Origin: Pseudomonas mendocina
GTDB lineage: Bacteria; Pseudomonadota; Gammaproteobacteria; Pseudomonadales; Pseudomonadaceae
Assembly: GCF_003008615.1 (NCBI RefSeq)
Contig: NZ_CP027657.1
Coordinates: 62,001-126,000 of the forward strand
Reading direction: 5' to 3'
Length of the DNA stretch: 64,000 nt
This document shows, in pieces, positions 44,133-53,356 of this stretch. The notes below the pieces were generated by a model that worked only from the letters and a program-made list of their open reading frames with translations, did no database searches and was not told the origin of the DNA. The first letter of the stretch is position 1; each line of letters opens with the position of its first letter. A program made the translations under genes and the position numbers.

Positions 44133-46883
44133 GTGTTCAAGGATCTAAGCATCAAAGGCCGTGTACTGTTGCTCACCCTGCTGCCCACCAGCCTGCTGGC
44201 GCTGGTACTGGGCGGCTATTTCACCTGGGTGCAACTCTCGGGGCTGCAGGCGCAACTGCTGCAACGCGGCGAGATGCTGGTCGAACACCTGGCCCCCCTC
44301 GCTGCCCCGGCCCTGGAAAAGCAGGATCAGGATCTGCTCGAACGCATCGCTCAGCAGGCGCTGGAACACCCCGATGTCCGCGCGGTGACCTTCCTCGCCG
44401 CCGAACGCACGCAGCTGGCGCATGCCGGCCCAAGCATGCTCAACCCCGTGCCCGACAACCAGGCGGGTATCAGCCTGCTCAGCGGCCAGGACGCCACACG
44501 TTTTCTGCTACCGGTCTACGACCAGCACCTGGTGCTCAGCGGCGAAGCGGAAAGTGAGCGCAGCACCGGCCTGCTTGGCTGGGTCGAACTGGAACTGTCG
44601 CACCAGGGCACCCTGCTGATCGGCTATCGCAGCCTGTTCACCAGCCTGCTGCTGATCGCTGGCGGCCTTGCTGTCACCGCCCTGCTCGCCCTGCGCATGA
44701 GTCGCAGCATCAATGGCCCGTTGCGGGAGATCAAGGCAGGCGTCGCCCAGCTCAAGGACGGCCATCTGGAAACCCGTCTGCCGCCACTGGGCAGCCATGA
44801 GATGGACGAGCTGGCCTCCGGCATCAACCGCATGGCCGAAGCCTTGCAGAATGCCCAGGAAGAGTTGCAGCACAGCATCGAACAAGCCACCGAGGACGTG
44901 CGCCAGAACCTGGAAACCATCGAGATCCAGAACATCGAGCTGGACTTCGCGCGCAAGGAAGCCCTGGAGGCCAGCCGCATCAAGTCCGAGTTCCTGGCCA
45001 ACATGAGCCACGAGATCCGTACCCCGCTCAACGGCATCCTCGGGTTCACCAACCTGTTGCAAAAGAGCGAGCTCAGCCCGCGCCAGCAGGATTACCTGTC
45101 GACCATCGAGAAATCCGCTGACAGCCTGCTCGGCATCATCAACGAGGTGCTCGATTTCTCCAAGATCGAGGCCGGCAAGCTGGTGCTCGAATCCATCCCC
45201 TTCAACCTGCGCGATCTGCTGCAGGACACCCTGACCATCCTCGCCCCTGCCGCCCATGAAAAGCAGCTGGAGCTGGTCAGCCTGATCTATCGCGATACCC
45301 CGTTGGCCCTGCGCGGCGACCCGCAGCGTCTGAAGCAGGTACTGACCAACCTGGTGAGCAACGCGATCAAGTTCACCCGCGAGGGCACCATCGTCATGCG
45401 TGCGATGGTCGAGGACGAGAGCGCTGACAGCGCACAACTGCGCATCAGCGTGATGGACACCGGCATCGGCCTGTCGGATGAAGACCTGCGTGCCCTGTTC
45501 CAGGCCTTCAGCCAGGCCGACAACTCGCTCAGCCGCCAGGCCGGTGGCACTGGCTTGGGCCTGGTGATTTCCAAGCGCCTGATCGAACAGATGGGCGGAG
45601 AAATTGGCGTCGACAGCACGCCCGGCGAAGGCTCGGAATTCTGGATCAGCCTGACCCTGCCCAAAGCACGCGACGACGCCGAGGATCTTCCCCGCGCACC
45701 ACTGCAAGGGCGCCGCGTGGCCGTACTGGAGAGCCACGAACTGGCGCGCCAGGCTCTGGCTCACCAACTGGAGGACTGCGGCCTGGAGGTGGAAAGCTTC
45801 GCCGATCTGGGCCAACTGTTCGAGGCCGTGCTCAATCAACAGCAGCGCGAACATCCGCTGAGCCTCGCCGTGCTGGGGCTCACCGCTGGTCAGTTGCAAC
45901 CCGACGCACTTGGCCAGCGCATCTGGGATCTCGACCGCCTCGGCTGCAAGGCGTTGGTACTGTGCCCAACCACCGAGCTGGGGCTGTTCCACGAATCGCT
46001 GCCTGATGCCTACACCCAGTTGCAGGCCAAGCCGCCTTGCACACGCAAGCTGCACAAGGCACTGGTCGAGATGGTCTGCCCACAGCGTCCGGTCAACGAG
46101 CCGGTGGTGATGAACGAAACGCGTCGGCCGAAGATTCTCTGCGTCGACGACAACCCGGCCAACCTGCTGCTGGTGCAGACTCTGCTCGATGACCTGGGCG
46201 CCCAGGTCAAGGCCGTGGACAGCGGTTACGCCGCCATCGACGCGGTACGAGAGGACAATTTCGACCTAGTGTTCATGGACGTGCAGATGCCCGGCATGGA
46301 CGGCCGCGAGGCCACCGAAGCGATCCGCCAGTGGGAAAGCGAACAGGCCCGTAGCGCCACGCCAATCATCGCCCTCACCGCCCACGCCCTGGCCAACGAA
46401 AAACGTGCCCTGCTGCAAAGCGGCCTGGATGACTACCTGACCAAACCGATCAACGAACGCCAACTGGCTCAGGTCGTACTCAAGTGGACGGGGCTGAACC
46501 TGCGCAACCAGCCCAGCAGCAAGATCGCGCCACCCGCACCGACGCCATCGCAACCCAAAATACTCGATGCCGAGGAAGGCCTGCGCCTGGCGGCCGGCAA
46601 GGCCGACCTCGCAGCCGACATGCTGAGCATGCTGCTGGCCGGCCTGCCCGGTGATCGCCAAGCCATCCGCCAGGCTCGCGACGCCGGCGAACGCACCGCG
46701 CTGATCGAGCGGGTTCATCGCCTGCACGGAGCCACTCGCTACTGCGGCGTTCCGCAACTGCGCGCCGCCTGCCAACGCAGCGAGACGCTGCTCAAGCAGG
46801 ACGACCCTGAAGCCCAACGCGCGCTGGACGATCTGGACGATGCCATCGCGCGCCTGACCGAAGCCGCAGCACAAAGTGCCTGA
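44133..46883 (+). CDS. gacS: Hybrid sensor kinase GacS (BarA)
   Basis: 916-residue tripartite sensor kinase. Two membrane helices (about 10-30 and 168-188) flank a periplasmic domain of about 135 residues. HAMP and a coiled coil follow, then HisKA with His293 in NMSHEIRTPLNG, HATPase (VSNAIKF, DTGIGLS, GTGLGLVIS), receiver with Asp716 in LVFMDVQMPGMDG, and Hpt with His862 in VHRLHGATRYCG. It phosphorylates GacA and so turns on Rsm small RNAs, controlling exoproducts such as lipase. The start is GTG with GGAGGAAG upstream. It is followed by ldhA after 9 nt. Confidence 0.97.
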   Translation: MFKDLSIKGRVLLLTLLPTSLLALVLGGYFTWVQLSGLQAQLLQRGEMLVEHLAPLAAPALEKQDQDLLERIAQQALEHPDVRAVTFLAAERTQLAHAGPSMLNPVPDNQAGISLLSGQDATRFLLPVYDQHLVLSGEAESERSTGLLGWVELELSHQGTLLIGYRSLFTSLLLIAGGLAVTALLALRMSRSINGPLREIKAGVAQLKDGHLETRLPPLGSHEMDELASGINRMAEALQNAQEELQHSIEQATEDVRQNLETIEIQNIELDFARKEALEASRIKSEFLANMSHEIRTPLNGILGFTNLLQKSELSPRQQDYLSTIEKSADSLLGIINEVLDFSKIEAGKLVLESIPFNLRDLLQDTLTILAPAAHEKQLELVSLIYRDTPLALRGDPQRLKQVLTNLVSNAIKFTREGTIVMRAMVEDESADSAQLRISVMDTGIGLSDEDLRALFQAFSQADNSLSRQAGGTGLGLVISKRLIEQMGGEIGVDSTPGEGSEFWISLTLPKARDDAEDLPRAPLQGRRVAVLESHELARQALAHQLEDCGLEVESFADLGQLFEAVLNQQQREHPLSLAVLGLTAGQLQPDALGQRIWDLDRLGCKALVLCPTTELGLFHESLPDAYTQLQAKPPCTRKLHKALVEMVCPQRPVNEPVVMNETRRPKILCVDDNPANLLLVQTLLDDLGAQVKAVDSGYAAIDAVREDNFDLVFMDVQMPGMDGREATEAIRQWESEQARSATPIIALTAHALANEKRALLQSGLDDYLTKPINERQLAQVVLKWTGLNLRNQPSSKIAPPAPTPSQPKILDAEEGLRLAAGKADLAADMLSMLLAGLPGDRQAIRQARDAGERTALIERVHRLHGATRYCGVPQLRAACQRSETLLKQDDPEAQRALDDLDDAIARLTEAAAQSA

Positions 46884-46892
46884 GGAGCCGAG

Positions 46893-47888
46893 ATGCGTAT
46901 CTGCCTGTTCAGCAGCAAGCCCTACGACCGTGACTCGTTCCTCGCAGCGAACTGCCCGCCTGACTGGCACCTGCAGTTTCACGACACGCGCCTGACGGTC
47001 GACAGCGTGGCGCTGGCCAGCGGCTGCGAAGTGGTTTGCACCTTCATCAACGACGACCTGTCGGCCCCGGTGCTGGAACAACTGGCAGCCAACGACACGC
47101 GCCTGATCGCGCTGCGCTCGGCCGGCTACAACCATGTCGATCTGGCAGCAGCGCAGCGCCTCGGCCTGCCGGTGGTACGCGTGCCGGCCTATTCACCGCA
47201 TGCCGTGGCCGAGCACGCCGTAGCCCTGATTCTGGCGCTGAACCGCCGCACTCACCGCGCCTTCAACCGCACCCGTGAGGGGGATTTCTCCCTGCACGGC
47301 CTGACCGGCTTCGACCTGCACGGCAAGACCGTCGGCGTGGTCGGTGGCGGCAAGATCGGCCAAGTATTCGCCGGCATCATGCAGGGCTTCGGTTGCCAAG
47401 TGCTGATCTACGATCCGTTCCCGCTGAGCGGTCTCGATACCCTGGGCGCACGCCAGGCACCACTGGACGAAGTGATCGCCAACAGCGACATCCTCAGCCT
47501 GCACTGCCCGCTGACCGACGAGAGCTACCACCTGATAGACAGCGCACGCCTGGCCCAGATGAAACGCGGCGCGATGCTGATCAATACCGGCCGCGGCGCA
47601 CTGGTCGATGCCCCGGCCCTGATCGAGGCACTGAAAAGCGGCCAGCTCGGCTACCTGGGCCTGGACGTCTACGAAGAAGAATCGGAGCTGTTCTTCGAGG
47701 ATCACTCCGACCTGCCCCTACAGGACGACACCCTGGCCCGCCTGCTGAGTTTCCCCAACGTGATCATTACCGCGCACCAGGCCTTTCTCACTCGCGAAGC
47801 GCTTGACGCCATCGCCCGCACCACGCTGGACAACATCGCCGCCTGGATCGCCGGCAGCCCGAGCAATGAGGTCAAGGCCGACGCGTGA
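46893..47888 (+). CDS. ldhA: D-lactate dehydrogenase (fermentative)
   Basis: 331-residue NAD-dependent D-2-hydroxyacid dehydrogenase that reduces pyruvate to D-lactate. It opens MRICLFSSKPYDRDSF, the signature of LdhA proteins. The Rossmann motif is VGGGKIGQVFAGIM, the catalytic Arg lies in NTGRGALVD, the Glu in YEEESELFFEDHS and the His in ITAHQAFLT. The large insertion SELFFEDHSD is specific to D-lactate dehydrogenases. The gene starts 9 nt after gacS with GAGGAG upstream, so it is co-transcribed with the sensor. Confidence 0.95.
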   Translation: MRICLFSSKPYDRDSFLAANCPPDWHLQFHDTRLTVDSVALASGCEVVCTFINDDLSAPVLEQLAANDTRLIALRSAGYNHVDLAAAQRLGLPVVRVPAYSPHAVAEHAVALILALNRRTHRAFNRTREGDFSLHGLTGFDLHGKTVGVVGGGKIGQVFAGIMQGFGCQVLIYDPFPLSGLDTLGARQAPLDEVIANSDILSLHCPLTDESYHLIDSARLAQMKRGAMLINTGRGALVDAPALIEALKSGQLGYLGLDVYEEESELFFEDHSDLPLQDDTLARLLSFPNVIITAHQAFLTREALDAIARTTLDNIAAWIAGSPSNEVKADA

Positions 47889-47915
47889 TAGCATGCCGGC
47901 TGATCCGGAGGACCC

Positions 47916-48347
47916 ATGGCCGAACACGATTTCCGTTATTCCCTGCTCAACCCGCAACACACCCTCACCGAATGCCGCGCCCTGGCGCCAGGCCGCTATC
48001 AGGTCACCGGCAACGGTGGCTCGATCCAGGCCAATGACACGCTGCTGGTCACCCTCAAAGGCAGTCGCGACCTGCACATGCGCCTGGACGTGGAGAAGGT
48101 TCGCCATCTGATCAACCCGCCCGGCCAGTGGCTGGCCGTGTGCAAAGGCCCGCAATTCAAGGAGCTGGCCATCCACAACTGGCAAGTGAACTGCGATGGT
48201 TGCGGCAAGCAGCTGGATTTCGAGTTCGCCGTCGACGCGGCGCTTGGCAAGGCCGCGCAAGCGCCAGCTGCCGAGGCCCGTATCGCCGAACTGGGCTGGC
48301 GCAACGACGCCGGCCGCCATCTGTGTCGAACCTGCCAGGAGGCCTGA
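47916..48347 (+). CDS. Conserved hypothetical protein with zinc-ribbon-like C-terminus
   Basis: 143-residue cytoplasmic protein not assigned to any named family. The N-terminal half is beta-rich, with a glycine loop (GRYQVTGNGGSIQANDTLLV). The C-terminal half contains two cysteine pairs, CDGCGK and CRTCQE, about 50 residues apart, plus conserved-looking NWQVNCDGCGKQLDFEF. The spacing suggests a zinc ribbon split by an insertion. It lies 27 nt downstream of ldhA with GGAGGA upstream, in the gacS-ldhA transcript, and is followed 4 nt later by a META-domain lipoprotein. Confidence 0.8.
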   Translation: MAEHDFRYSLLNPQHTLTECRALAPGRYQVTGNGGSIQANDTLLVTLKGSRDLHMRLDVEKVRHLINPPGQWLAVCKGPQFKELAIHNWQVNCDGCGKQLDFEFAVDAALGKAAQAPAAEARIAELGWRNDAGRHLCRTCQEA

Positions 48348-48351
48348 CACC

Positions 48352-48750
48352 ATGTACCGCGCCCTGTCCCTCGCCCTGCTCGCCGCCACGCTGGCCGGCT
48401 GCGCCAGCGACGCACCGCAGCTGGAAACCGAACGCAGCTACCGCGTGGAATGGATCGGCGAACGCCCGCTGATCGATCGCAGCCACCTGACCATCACCTT
48501 CGCCGCGGATGGTCGCGCCCATGGGCATGCCGGCTGCAACCACTGGTTCGCCGGTTATTCGCTCAAAGGTGAGGCCATTCGCTTCGATGCTCCAGGCAGC
48601 ACCCGCAAGATGTGCGCACCAGCACTGATGGAGCAGGAACAACGCTTCCTGACAGCATTGGGCGAAGTGCAGCGCTGGGACTTCAATGGCATCGGCCAGT
48701 TGCAACTGTGGCCAGCCAGCGGCAAGCCGATTCGTCTCTGGGCTGAATAG
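48352..48750 (+). CDS. META-domain (HslJ-like) lipoprotein
   Basis: 132-residue lipoprotein with lipobox LLAATLAGCAS. A single META domain follows: YRVEWIGERPLIDRSHLTITF, then GHAGCNHWFAGYSLKGE and TRKMCAPALMEQEQRFLTAL. The GCNxWxxxY and T-x-x-x-C-x-P/E pattern is typical of HslJ-like proteins, which are linked to stress or antibiotic tolerance without a known activity. I chose ATG 48352-48354, preceded by AGGAGG; the longer frame upstream overlaps the previous gene out of frame. Spacing of 4 nt implies one transcript with the zinc-ribbon gene. Confidence 0.88.
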   Translation: MYRALSLALLAATLAGCASDAPQLETERSYRVEWIGERPLIDRSHLTITFAADGRAHGHAGCNHWFAGYSLKGEAIRFDAPGSTRKMCAPALMEQEQRFLTALGEVQRWDFNGIGQLQLWPASGKPIRLWAE

Positions 48751-48767
48751 AAGCCACTGCACGTTTC

Positions 48768-48824
48768 GCAGGGCGGGGAAACCCCGCCGGGTTGACGACG
48801 GATGGCAGGTTGCCCCCGCCCTAC
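48768..48824. repeat. REP-like repeat (GGGCGGGG family, diverged)
   Basis: GCAGGGCGGGGAAACCCCGCC, a spacer, then GGTTGCCCCCGCCCTACAC, a diverged member of the family at 273-327 and 53277-53332. It sits between the convergent META-lipoprotein and dinB genes. Confidence 0.65.
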
Positions 48825-48833
48825 ACGCCTGGG

Positions 48834-49886
48834 CTACGCGAACAGATCCAGTTGCTCCTGACGCCCACGCAGGTCGTGCAGCCTTACACCAACACCGAGC
48901 AGGCGCACCGGCTTGCCTCCGCGAGCAAAGGCACTGCTCAGCAATTGCCGATAACTCTCCAGATCCCGGCTGGCGCCGGCCTGCTCCAGGGTGGTCTGGG
49001 TAAAGTCATGAAACTTGATCTTGACGAAGGGTTTGTCCGGCCGATAGCTCGAATCCAGGCGCAGCAGACGGCCGTTCATCTCCTCGAGCAGCGCCGGCAA
49101 CTTCTCCAGACAACTGTCTAGATCCGGCAGATCCTGATCGTAGGTATTCTCGACGCTCAACGACTGCCGACGGCTGTCCACCTGTACCGCACGCTCGTCG
49201 ATACCATGCGCCAGCCGCCATAGACGCTCGCCAAAGCTGCCGAACTCGCGCACCAGCGCCAGCTTGTTCCATTCACGCAAATCCAGGCAGGTGCGAATGC
49301 CCAGACGCGTGAGCTTGTCGGCCGTGACCTTGCCAACGCCATGCAACTTGCTCACCGGCAACGCCGCGACGAAATCGTCCACCTGATCCGGTGTGATGAC
49401 GAACAGCCCATTGGGTTTGCGCCAGTCGCTGGCGATCTTGGCCAGGAACTTGTTCGGCGCCACACCAGCCGACACCGTGATGTGTAGCTCCTGCGCCACA
49501 CGGCGGCGAATCTCCTGGGCGATGCGCGTGGCGCTGCCGGAGAAATGCGGCGAGTCGCTGACATCGAGATACGCTTCGTCCAGGGACAACGGCTCGATCA
49601 GGTCGGTGAACTGGCGGAAGATGGCGTGAATTTCCCGCGAGACACTGCGGTACGCCTCGAAACGTGGTTTGACGATCAACAAATCCGGGCACAGTTTCAG
49701 CGCATGCCGCGACGACATCGCCGAACGCACCCCATAAGCGCGCGCCTCGTAGTTGCAGGTGGCAATCACCCCACGTCGATCAGCCGAACCACCCACCGCC
49801 AACGGACGACTGGCCAGACTCGGGTCGTCACGCATCTCGATGGCGGCGTAAAAGCAGTCGCAGTCCACGTGAATTATCTTGCGCAC
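48834..49886 (-). CDS. dinB: DNA polymerase IV
   Basis: 350-residue Y-family translesion polymerase. The catalytic Asp is in IIHVDCDCFYAAIEMRD, the Asp-Glu pair in LSLDEAYLDVSD. The steric region is CNYEARAYGVRSAM, and helix-hairpin-helix residues lie in LHGVGKVTADKLTRLGI. A little-finger domain completes it. The C-terminus QEQLDLFA fits the beta-clamp-binding motif QLDLF. The start is GTG at 49884-49886 with GAGGG upstream. I saw no LexA box (CTGT-N8-ACAG) in its short leader. Confidence 0.95.
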   Translation of the reverse strand: MRKIIHVDCDCFYAAIEMRDDPSLASRPLAVGGSADRRGVIATCNYEARAYGVRSAMSSRHALKLCPDLLIVKPRFEAYRSVSREIHAIFRQFTDLIEPLSLDEAYLDVSDSPHFSGSATRIAQEIRRRVAQELHITVSAGVAPNKFLAKIASDWRKPNGLFVITPDQVDDFVAALPVSKLHGVGKVTADKLTRLGIRTCLDLREWNKLALVREFGSFGERLWRLAHGIDERAVQVDSRRQSLSVENTYDQDLPDLDSCLEKLPALLEEMNGRLLRLDSSYRPDKPFVKIKFHDFTQTTLEQAGASRDLESYRQLLSSAFARGGKPVRLLGVGVRLHDLRGRQEQLDLFA

Positions 49887-49989
49887 AACACCCTCGGAAG
49901 CCTTGTCCAGCCTGGCCTGGAGCCAGGAAGTCTAACAGCTGTTTGACGCTAAGCACCTGAGTTGAAAACACTTTTCTTGAAAATAGCGG

Positions 49990-50017
49990 TTGACAGCCGA
50001 GCATCTGACTGTAGAAT
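49990..50017 (+). promoter_or_regulatory. Promoter of first initiator tRNA gene
   Basis: TTGACA (49990-49995) and TAGAAT (50012-50017) with 16-bp spacing, 13 nt before the mature tRNA. Confidence 0.88.
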
Positions 50018-50030
50018 GCCGACCCACAGA

Positions 50031-50107
<77 letters not shown>

Positions 50108-50115
50108 GCTTCACA

Positions 50116-50145
50116 AAAAGGCCACTCAATCGAGTGGCCTTTTTG
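50116..50145 (+). terminator. Terminator of first initiator tRNA
   Basis: AAAAGGCCACT, loop CAATCG, AGTGGCCTTTTT. The same hairpin follows copy 2. Confidence 0.9.
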
Positions 50146-50189
50146 CTTTGGTGGAAAATTAATTTTTTTGATCGAAGCAAACAAATCGA

Positions 50190-50217
50190 TTGACAGCACT
50201 CTAAGTAAGCGTAGAAT
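50190..50217 (+). promoter_or_regulatory. Promoter of second initiator tRNA gene
   Basis: TTGACA (50190-50195) and TAGAAT (50212-50217), 16-bp spacing, the same boxes and spacing as copy 1, although the intervening sequence differs. Confidence 0.88.
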
Positions 50218-50223
50218 TGCCGA

Positions 50224-50300
<77 letters not shown>

Positions 50301-50310
50301 CCTTCAGATA

Positions 50311-50337
50311 AAGGCCACTCAATCGAGTGGCCTTTTT
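50311..50337 (+). terminator. Terminator of second initiator tRNA
   Basis: AAGGCCACT, loop CAATCG, AGTGGCCTTTTT, repeating the terminator of copy 1. Confidence 0.9.
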
Positions 50338-50435
50338 CGTTTCCGGATATTGATCTTCCTCAGCTTCACATAAGCCAGACGAGCCTATGCTGGAGACACC
50401 TGCCGCAGATGCAGGACATTACCGAGGAAGCCTGT

Positions 50436-50984
50436 ATGAACTGGAAGAACACCCCACCACGCTATGGAAGCCTGTCCATCGGCCTGCACTGGCTGATGCT
50501 GATCCTGATCGCCGCCGTTTACGCCTGCATCGAGCTCAAGGGCAATTTCCCCAAGGGCAGCGATACCCGTGAACTGCTCAAGCAATGGCACTTCATGCTC
50601 GGCCTCAGCGTTTTTGCTCTGGTCTGGTTGCGCCTGCTCGCGCGCGCGCTGAGCCCTACTCCGGCCATCCAGCCCGCGCCACCGAGCTGGCAGAACCTGC
50701 TCGCCAAGCTCATGCACCTGGCACTGTACGCCCTGATGATCGGTGCGCCGCTGGCCGGCTGGCTGATTCTCAGTGCCGCCGGCAAACCCATCCCCTTCTT
50801 TGGTCTGGAGCTACCGGCACTGATCGGCCCGGACAAGGGACTGGCCGGACAGATCAAGGAACTGCACGAACTGGCCGGCACCGCCGGTTACTGGCTGATT
50901 GGCCTGCATGCGGTCGCCGGCCTGTACCACCATTACGTCGTACGCGATAACACCCTGACGCGCATGCTGCCCGGGCGTAATTGA
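50436..50984 (+). CDS. Cytochrome b561
   Basis: 182-residue diheme membrane cytochrome of the YodB/CybB family that exchanges electrons between the quinone pool and periplasmic acceptors, possibly superoxide. Four helices are visible. Heme-ligand His residues lie in SIGLHWLMLILI, KQWHFMLGL, LMHLALYALM and GLHAVAGLYHHYV. I chose ATG 50436-50438 (MNWKNTPPRYG), the family's normal opening; the ATG nine codons upstream is less likely. It is transcribed alone, 98 nt before rimO. Confidence 0.92.
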   Translation: MNWKNTPPRYGSLSIGLHWLMLILIAAVYACIELKGNFPKGSDTRELLKQWHFMLGLSVFALVWLRLLARALSPTPAIQPAPPSWQNLLAKLMHLALYALMIGAPLAGWLILSAAGKPIPFFGLELPALIGPDKGLAGQIKELHELAGTAGYWLIGLHAVAGLYHHYVVRDNTLTRMLPGRN

Positions 50985-51081
50985 GGTGAAAGCGCCTCTG
51001 GTCAAGTGCCCGATCCGCCGCTAGAATTGCGCACTTTTTGATCAGAGGCGCCCACAAGGCGCCCGCTAGAGGTTAGCCCGC

Positions 51082-52404
51082 ATGTCCACCGCCACCCCGA
51101 AAGTCGGCTTCGTTTCGCTCGGATGCCCGAAAGCGACCGTCGACTCCGAACGCATCCTGACCCAACTGCGCATGGAAGGTTACGAGATCGTACCGACCTA
51201 CCAGGATGCCGACGTGGTGGTGGTCAACACCTGTGGCTTCATCGACAGCGCCAAGGCCGAGTCGCTGGACGCCATCGGTGAAGCCCTGGCGGAAAACGGC
51301 AAGGTGATCGTCACCGGCTGCATGGGCGTGGCAGAAGACAGCATCCGCGACGTGCACCCGAGCGTGCTGGCCGTCACCGGCCCGCAGCAGTACGAGCAGG
51401 TGGTCAATGCGGTGCACGAAGTCATCCCGCCGAAGACCGAGCACAACCCGCTGATCGACCTGGTGCCGCCGCAGGGCATCAAGCTCACCCCGCGTCACTA
51501 CGCCTACCTGAAGATTTCCGAAGGCTGCAACCACACCTGCAGCTTCTGCATCATCCCGTCCATGCGCGGCAAGCTGGTCAGCCGCCCGGTGGGCGACGTG
51601 CTCAGCGAGGCCGAGCGTCTGGTCAAGGCCGGCGTCAAGGAACTGCTGGTGATCAGCCAGGACACCAGCGCCTACGGCGTCGACCTGAAGTACAAGCTGG
51701 ACTTCTGGAACGGCCAGCCGGTGAAGACGCGCATGCTCGAGCTGTGCGAAGCACTGTCTTCCATGGGCGTGTGGGTGCGCCTGCACTACGTCTACCCCTA
51801 CCCCAACGTCGATGACGTGATCCCGCTGATGGCCGCCGGCAAGCTGCTGCCCTACCTGGACATTCCGTTCCAGCACGCCAGCCCGAAAGTGCTCAAGTCG
51901 ATGAAGCGTCCGGCCTTCGAAGACAAGACCCTGGCGCGCATCAAGAAATGGCGCGAGATCTGCCCCGAACTGACCATTCGCTCCACCTTCATCGTCGGCT
52001 TCCCCGGCGAGACCGAAGAAGACTTCCAGTACCTGCTCGACTGGCTGACCGAGGCGCAGCTCGACCGCGTCGGCTGCTTCCAGTACTCGCCGGTAGAAGG
52101 CGCACCCGCCAACGACCTGGGCCTGGAGCCGGTACCGGACGAGATCAAGCAGGAGCGCTGGGAGCGTTTCATGGCGCATCAGCAGGCAATCAGCTCCGCG
52201 CGTCTGCAGGCCAAGATTGGCCTGGAGATGGACGTGCTGGTCGACGAAGTGGACGGCGAAGGCGCCGTGGCTCGCTCCTGGGCCGACGCCCCGGAGATCG
52301 ACGGCAGCGTGTTCATCGACTCCCCCAACGTCAAGCCGGGCGACAAGGTGCGTGTGCGCATCGTCGATGCCGACGAATACGACATGTGGGGCGAGCTGGT
52401 CTGA
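51082..52404 (+). CDS. rimO: Ribosomal protein S12 methylthiotransferase
   Basis: 440-residue radical-SAM enzyme that adds a methylthio group to Asp88 of ribosomal protein S12. The N-terminal UPF0004 domain carries three cluster-binding Cys ([23 protein letters not shown]). The radical-SAM cluster motif is CNHTCSFC in [20 protein letters not shown], and a C-terminal TRAM domain covers about residues 375-440. Length equals E. coli RimO (441). A terminator follows 18 nt after the stop. Confidence 0.97.
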   Translation: MSTATPKVGFVSLGCPKATVDSERILTQLRMEGYEIVPTYQDADVVVVNTCGFIDSAKAESLDAIGEALAENGKVIVTGCMGVAEDSIRDVHPSVLAVTGPQQYEQVVNAVHEVIPPKTEHNPLIDLVPPQGIKLTPRHYAYLKISEGCNHTCSFCIIPSMRGKLVSRPVGDVLSEAERLVKAGVKELLVISQDTSAYGVDLKYKLDFWNGQPVKTRMLELCEALSSMGVWVRLHYVYPYPNVDDVIPLMAAGKLLPYLDIPFQHASPKVLKSMKRPAFEDKTLARIKKWREICPELTIRSTFIVGFPGETEEDFQYLLDWLTEAQLDRVGCFQYSPVEGAPANDLGLEPVPDEIKQERWERFMAHQQAISSARLQAKIGLEMDVLVDEVDGEGAVARSWADAPEIDGSVFIDSPNVKPGDKVRVRIVDADEYDMWGELV

Positions 52405-52422
52405 TCACCCGCCCCCCCCAAG

Positions 52423-52448
52423 AGCCCCGCACAATGCGGGGCTTTTTA
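52423..52448 (+). terminator. Terminator of rimO
   Basis: AGCCCCGC, loop ACAAT, GCGGGGCT, then TTTTT. Confidence 0.92.
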
Positions 52449-52532
52449 TTGCCACCCGCTTCAAGCTGCCTTTCTTTCCCGTCCCGGATGACGCTTGCCG
52501 GTACAATGCCATTTTTCCTGCAGAGCCAACCC

Positions 52533-53243
52533 ATGAGCGAACCCACCCGCCTGTCCAAACGCGTCATCGAACTGTTCGGTTGCTCGCGCCGTGAGGCCGA
52601 CCTGTACATCGCCGGCGGCTGGGTGACGGTGGATGGCAAGGTCGTCGAAGCGCCGCAGTTCAAGGTCGAGGATCAACGCGTCGAGCTGCACCCCGATGCC
52701 AGTCTTGATCCCGTCGCGGCCGTCACCCTGCTGGTGAATTGCCCGACCAACATCAGCGCCGCAAAGTTGCAGCAGCTACTGACCGCCGCACAGCACTGGG
52801 AAGAAGACCCACACGCACAGCGCATCCTGCATGGGCACTTTCTGCGTCAGGAACAGAGCCTGCCGCTGCAAAATGGCGCCAGCGGCCTGGTCATCCTCAG
52901 CCAGGACTGGCGTACCCAGCGCAAACTGCGCGAAGACGGCAACAAGCTGGAGCAGGAATACCTGGTCGAGGTCAGCGGCGAATTGCCTGCCAGCGCCCTG
53001 GAGCGCCTGAAGAAAGGCCTACTGCACAAAGGCGTGCAGTTCCCGCCATGCAAAGCCAGCTGGCAAAGCGAACAGCGCCTGCGCTTCGCCCTGAAGAATC
53101 CTGCGCCCGATACGCTGCGACAGATCTGCACCGCCCTTGGCCTCAAGGTACTGGCCATGAAGCGTATCCGCGTTGGCGGCGTGCCGATGGCCAAGCTGCC
53201 GGCCGGGCAATGGCGCTACCTCGGTGACAAGGAACGCTTCTGA
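52533..53243 (+). CDS. RsuA/RluF-like RNA-binding protein lacking catalytic Asp
   Basis: 236-residue protein with an N-terminal S4 RNA-binding domain (RLSKRVIELFGCSRREADLYI, GGWVTVDGKVV) and a pseudouridine-synthase fold of the RsuA/RluB/RluF family. The later motif LEQEYLVEVSGEL and the C-terminal KVLAMKRIRVGGVPM are intact. The catalytic G-R-L-D motif is replaced by L-P-L-Q (residues 110-113, SLPLQNGASGLVIL), and the earlier N-K-P-x-G motif is N-C-P-T-N. It is therefore likely an RNA-binding pseudoenzyme. Start ATG 52533-52535; the longer frame upstream runs through rimO. It is monocistronic after the rimO terminator. Confidence 0.85.
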   Translation: MSEPTRLSKRVIELFGCSRREADLYIAGGWVTVDGKVVEAPQFKVEDQRVELHPDASLDPVAAVTLLVNCPTNISAAKLQQLLTAAQHWEEDPHAQRILHGHFLRQEQSLPLQNGASGLVILSQDWRTQRKLREDGNKLEQEYLVEVSGELPASALERLKKGLLHKGVQFPPCKASWQSEQRLRFALKNPAPDTLRQICTALGLKVLAMKRIRVGGVPMAKLPAGQWRYLGDKERF

Positions 53244-53276
53244 AGCAGAGCTGTAGTAGGCTACGCCTGCAAATGC

Positions 53277-53332
53277 CGTAGGGCGGGTGCAACCCGCCAC
53301 AGACCATCCGGCGGGTTGCACCCGCCCTACGC
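53277..53332. repeat. REP-like palindromic repeat (GGGCGGGT family)
   Basis: GTAGGGCGGGTGCAACCCGCC and its complement GGCGGGTTGCACCCGCCCTAC form a 21-bp near-perfect stem with a 12-nt loop. It lies 33 nt after the pseudouridine-synthase-like gene. Confidence 0.85.
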
Positions 53333-53356
53333 GCTCACGCCCTGGAGATTGCCGCC

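Noticed and set aside
49887..49989. LexA box upstream of dinB
   Set aside because: No CTGT-N8-ACAG match. The ACAGCTGT at about 49936 has the wrong order and spacing.
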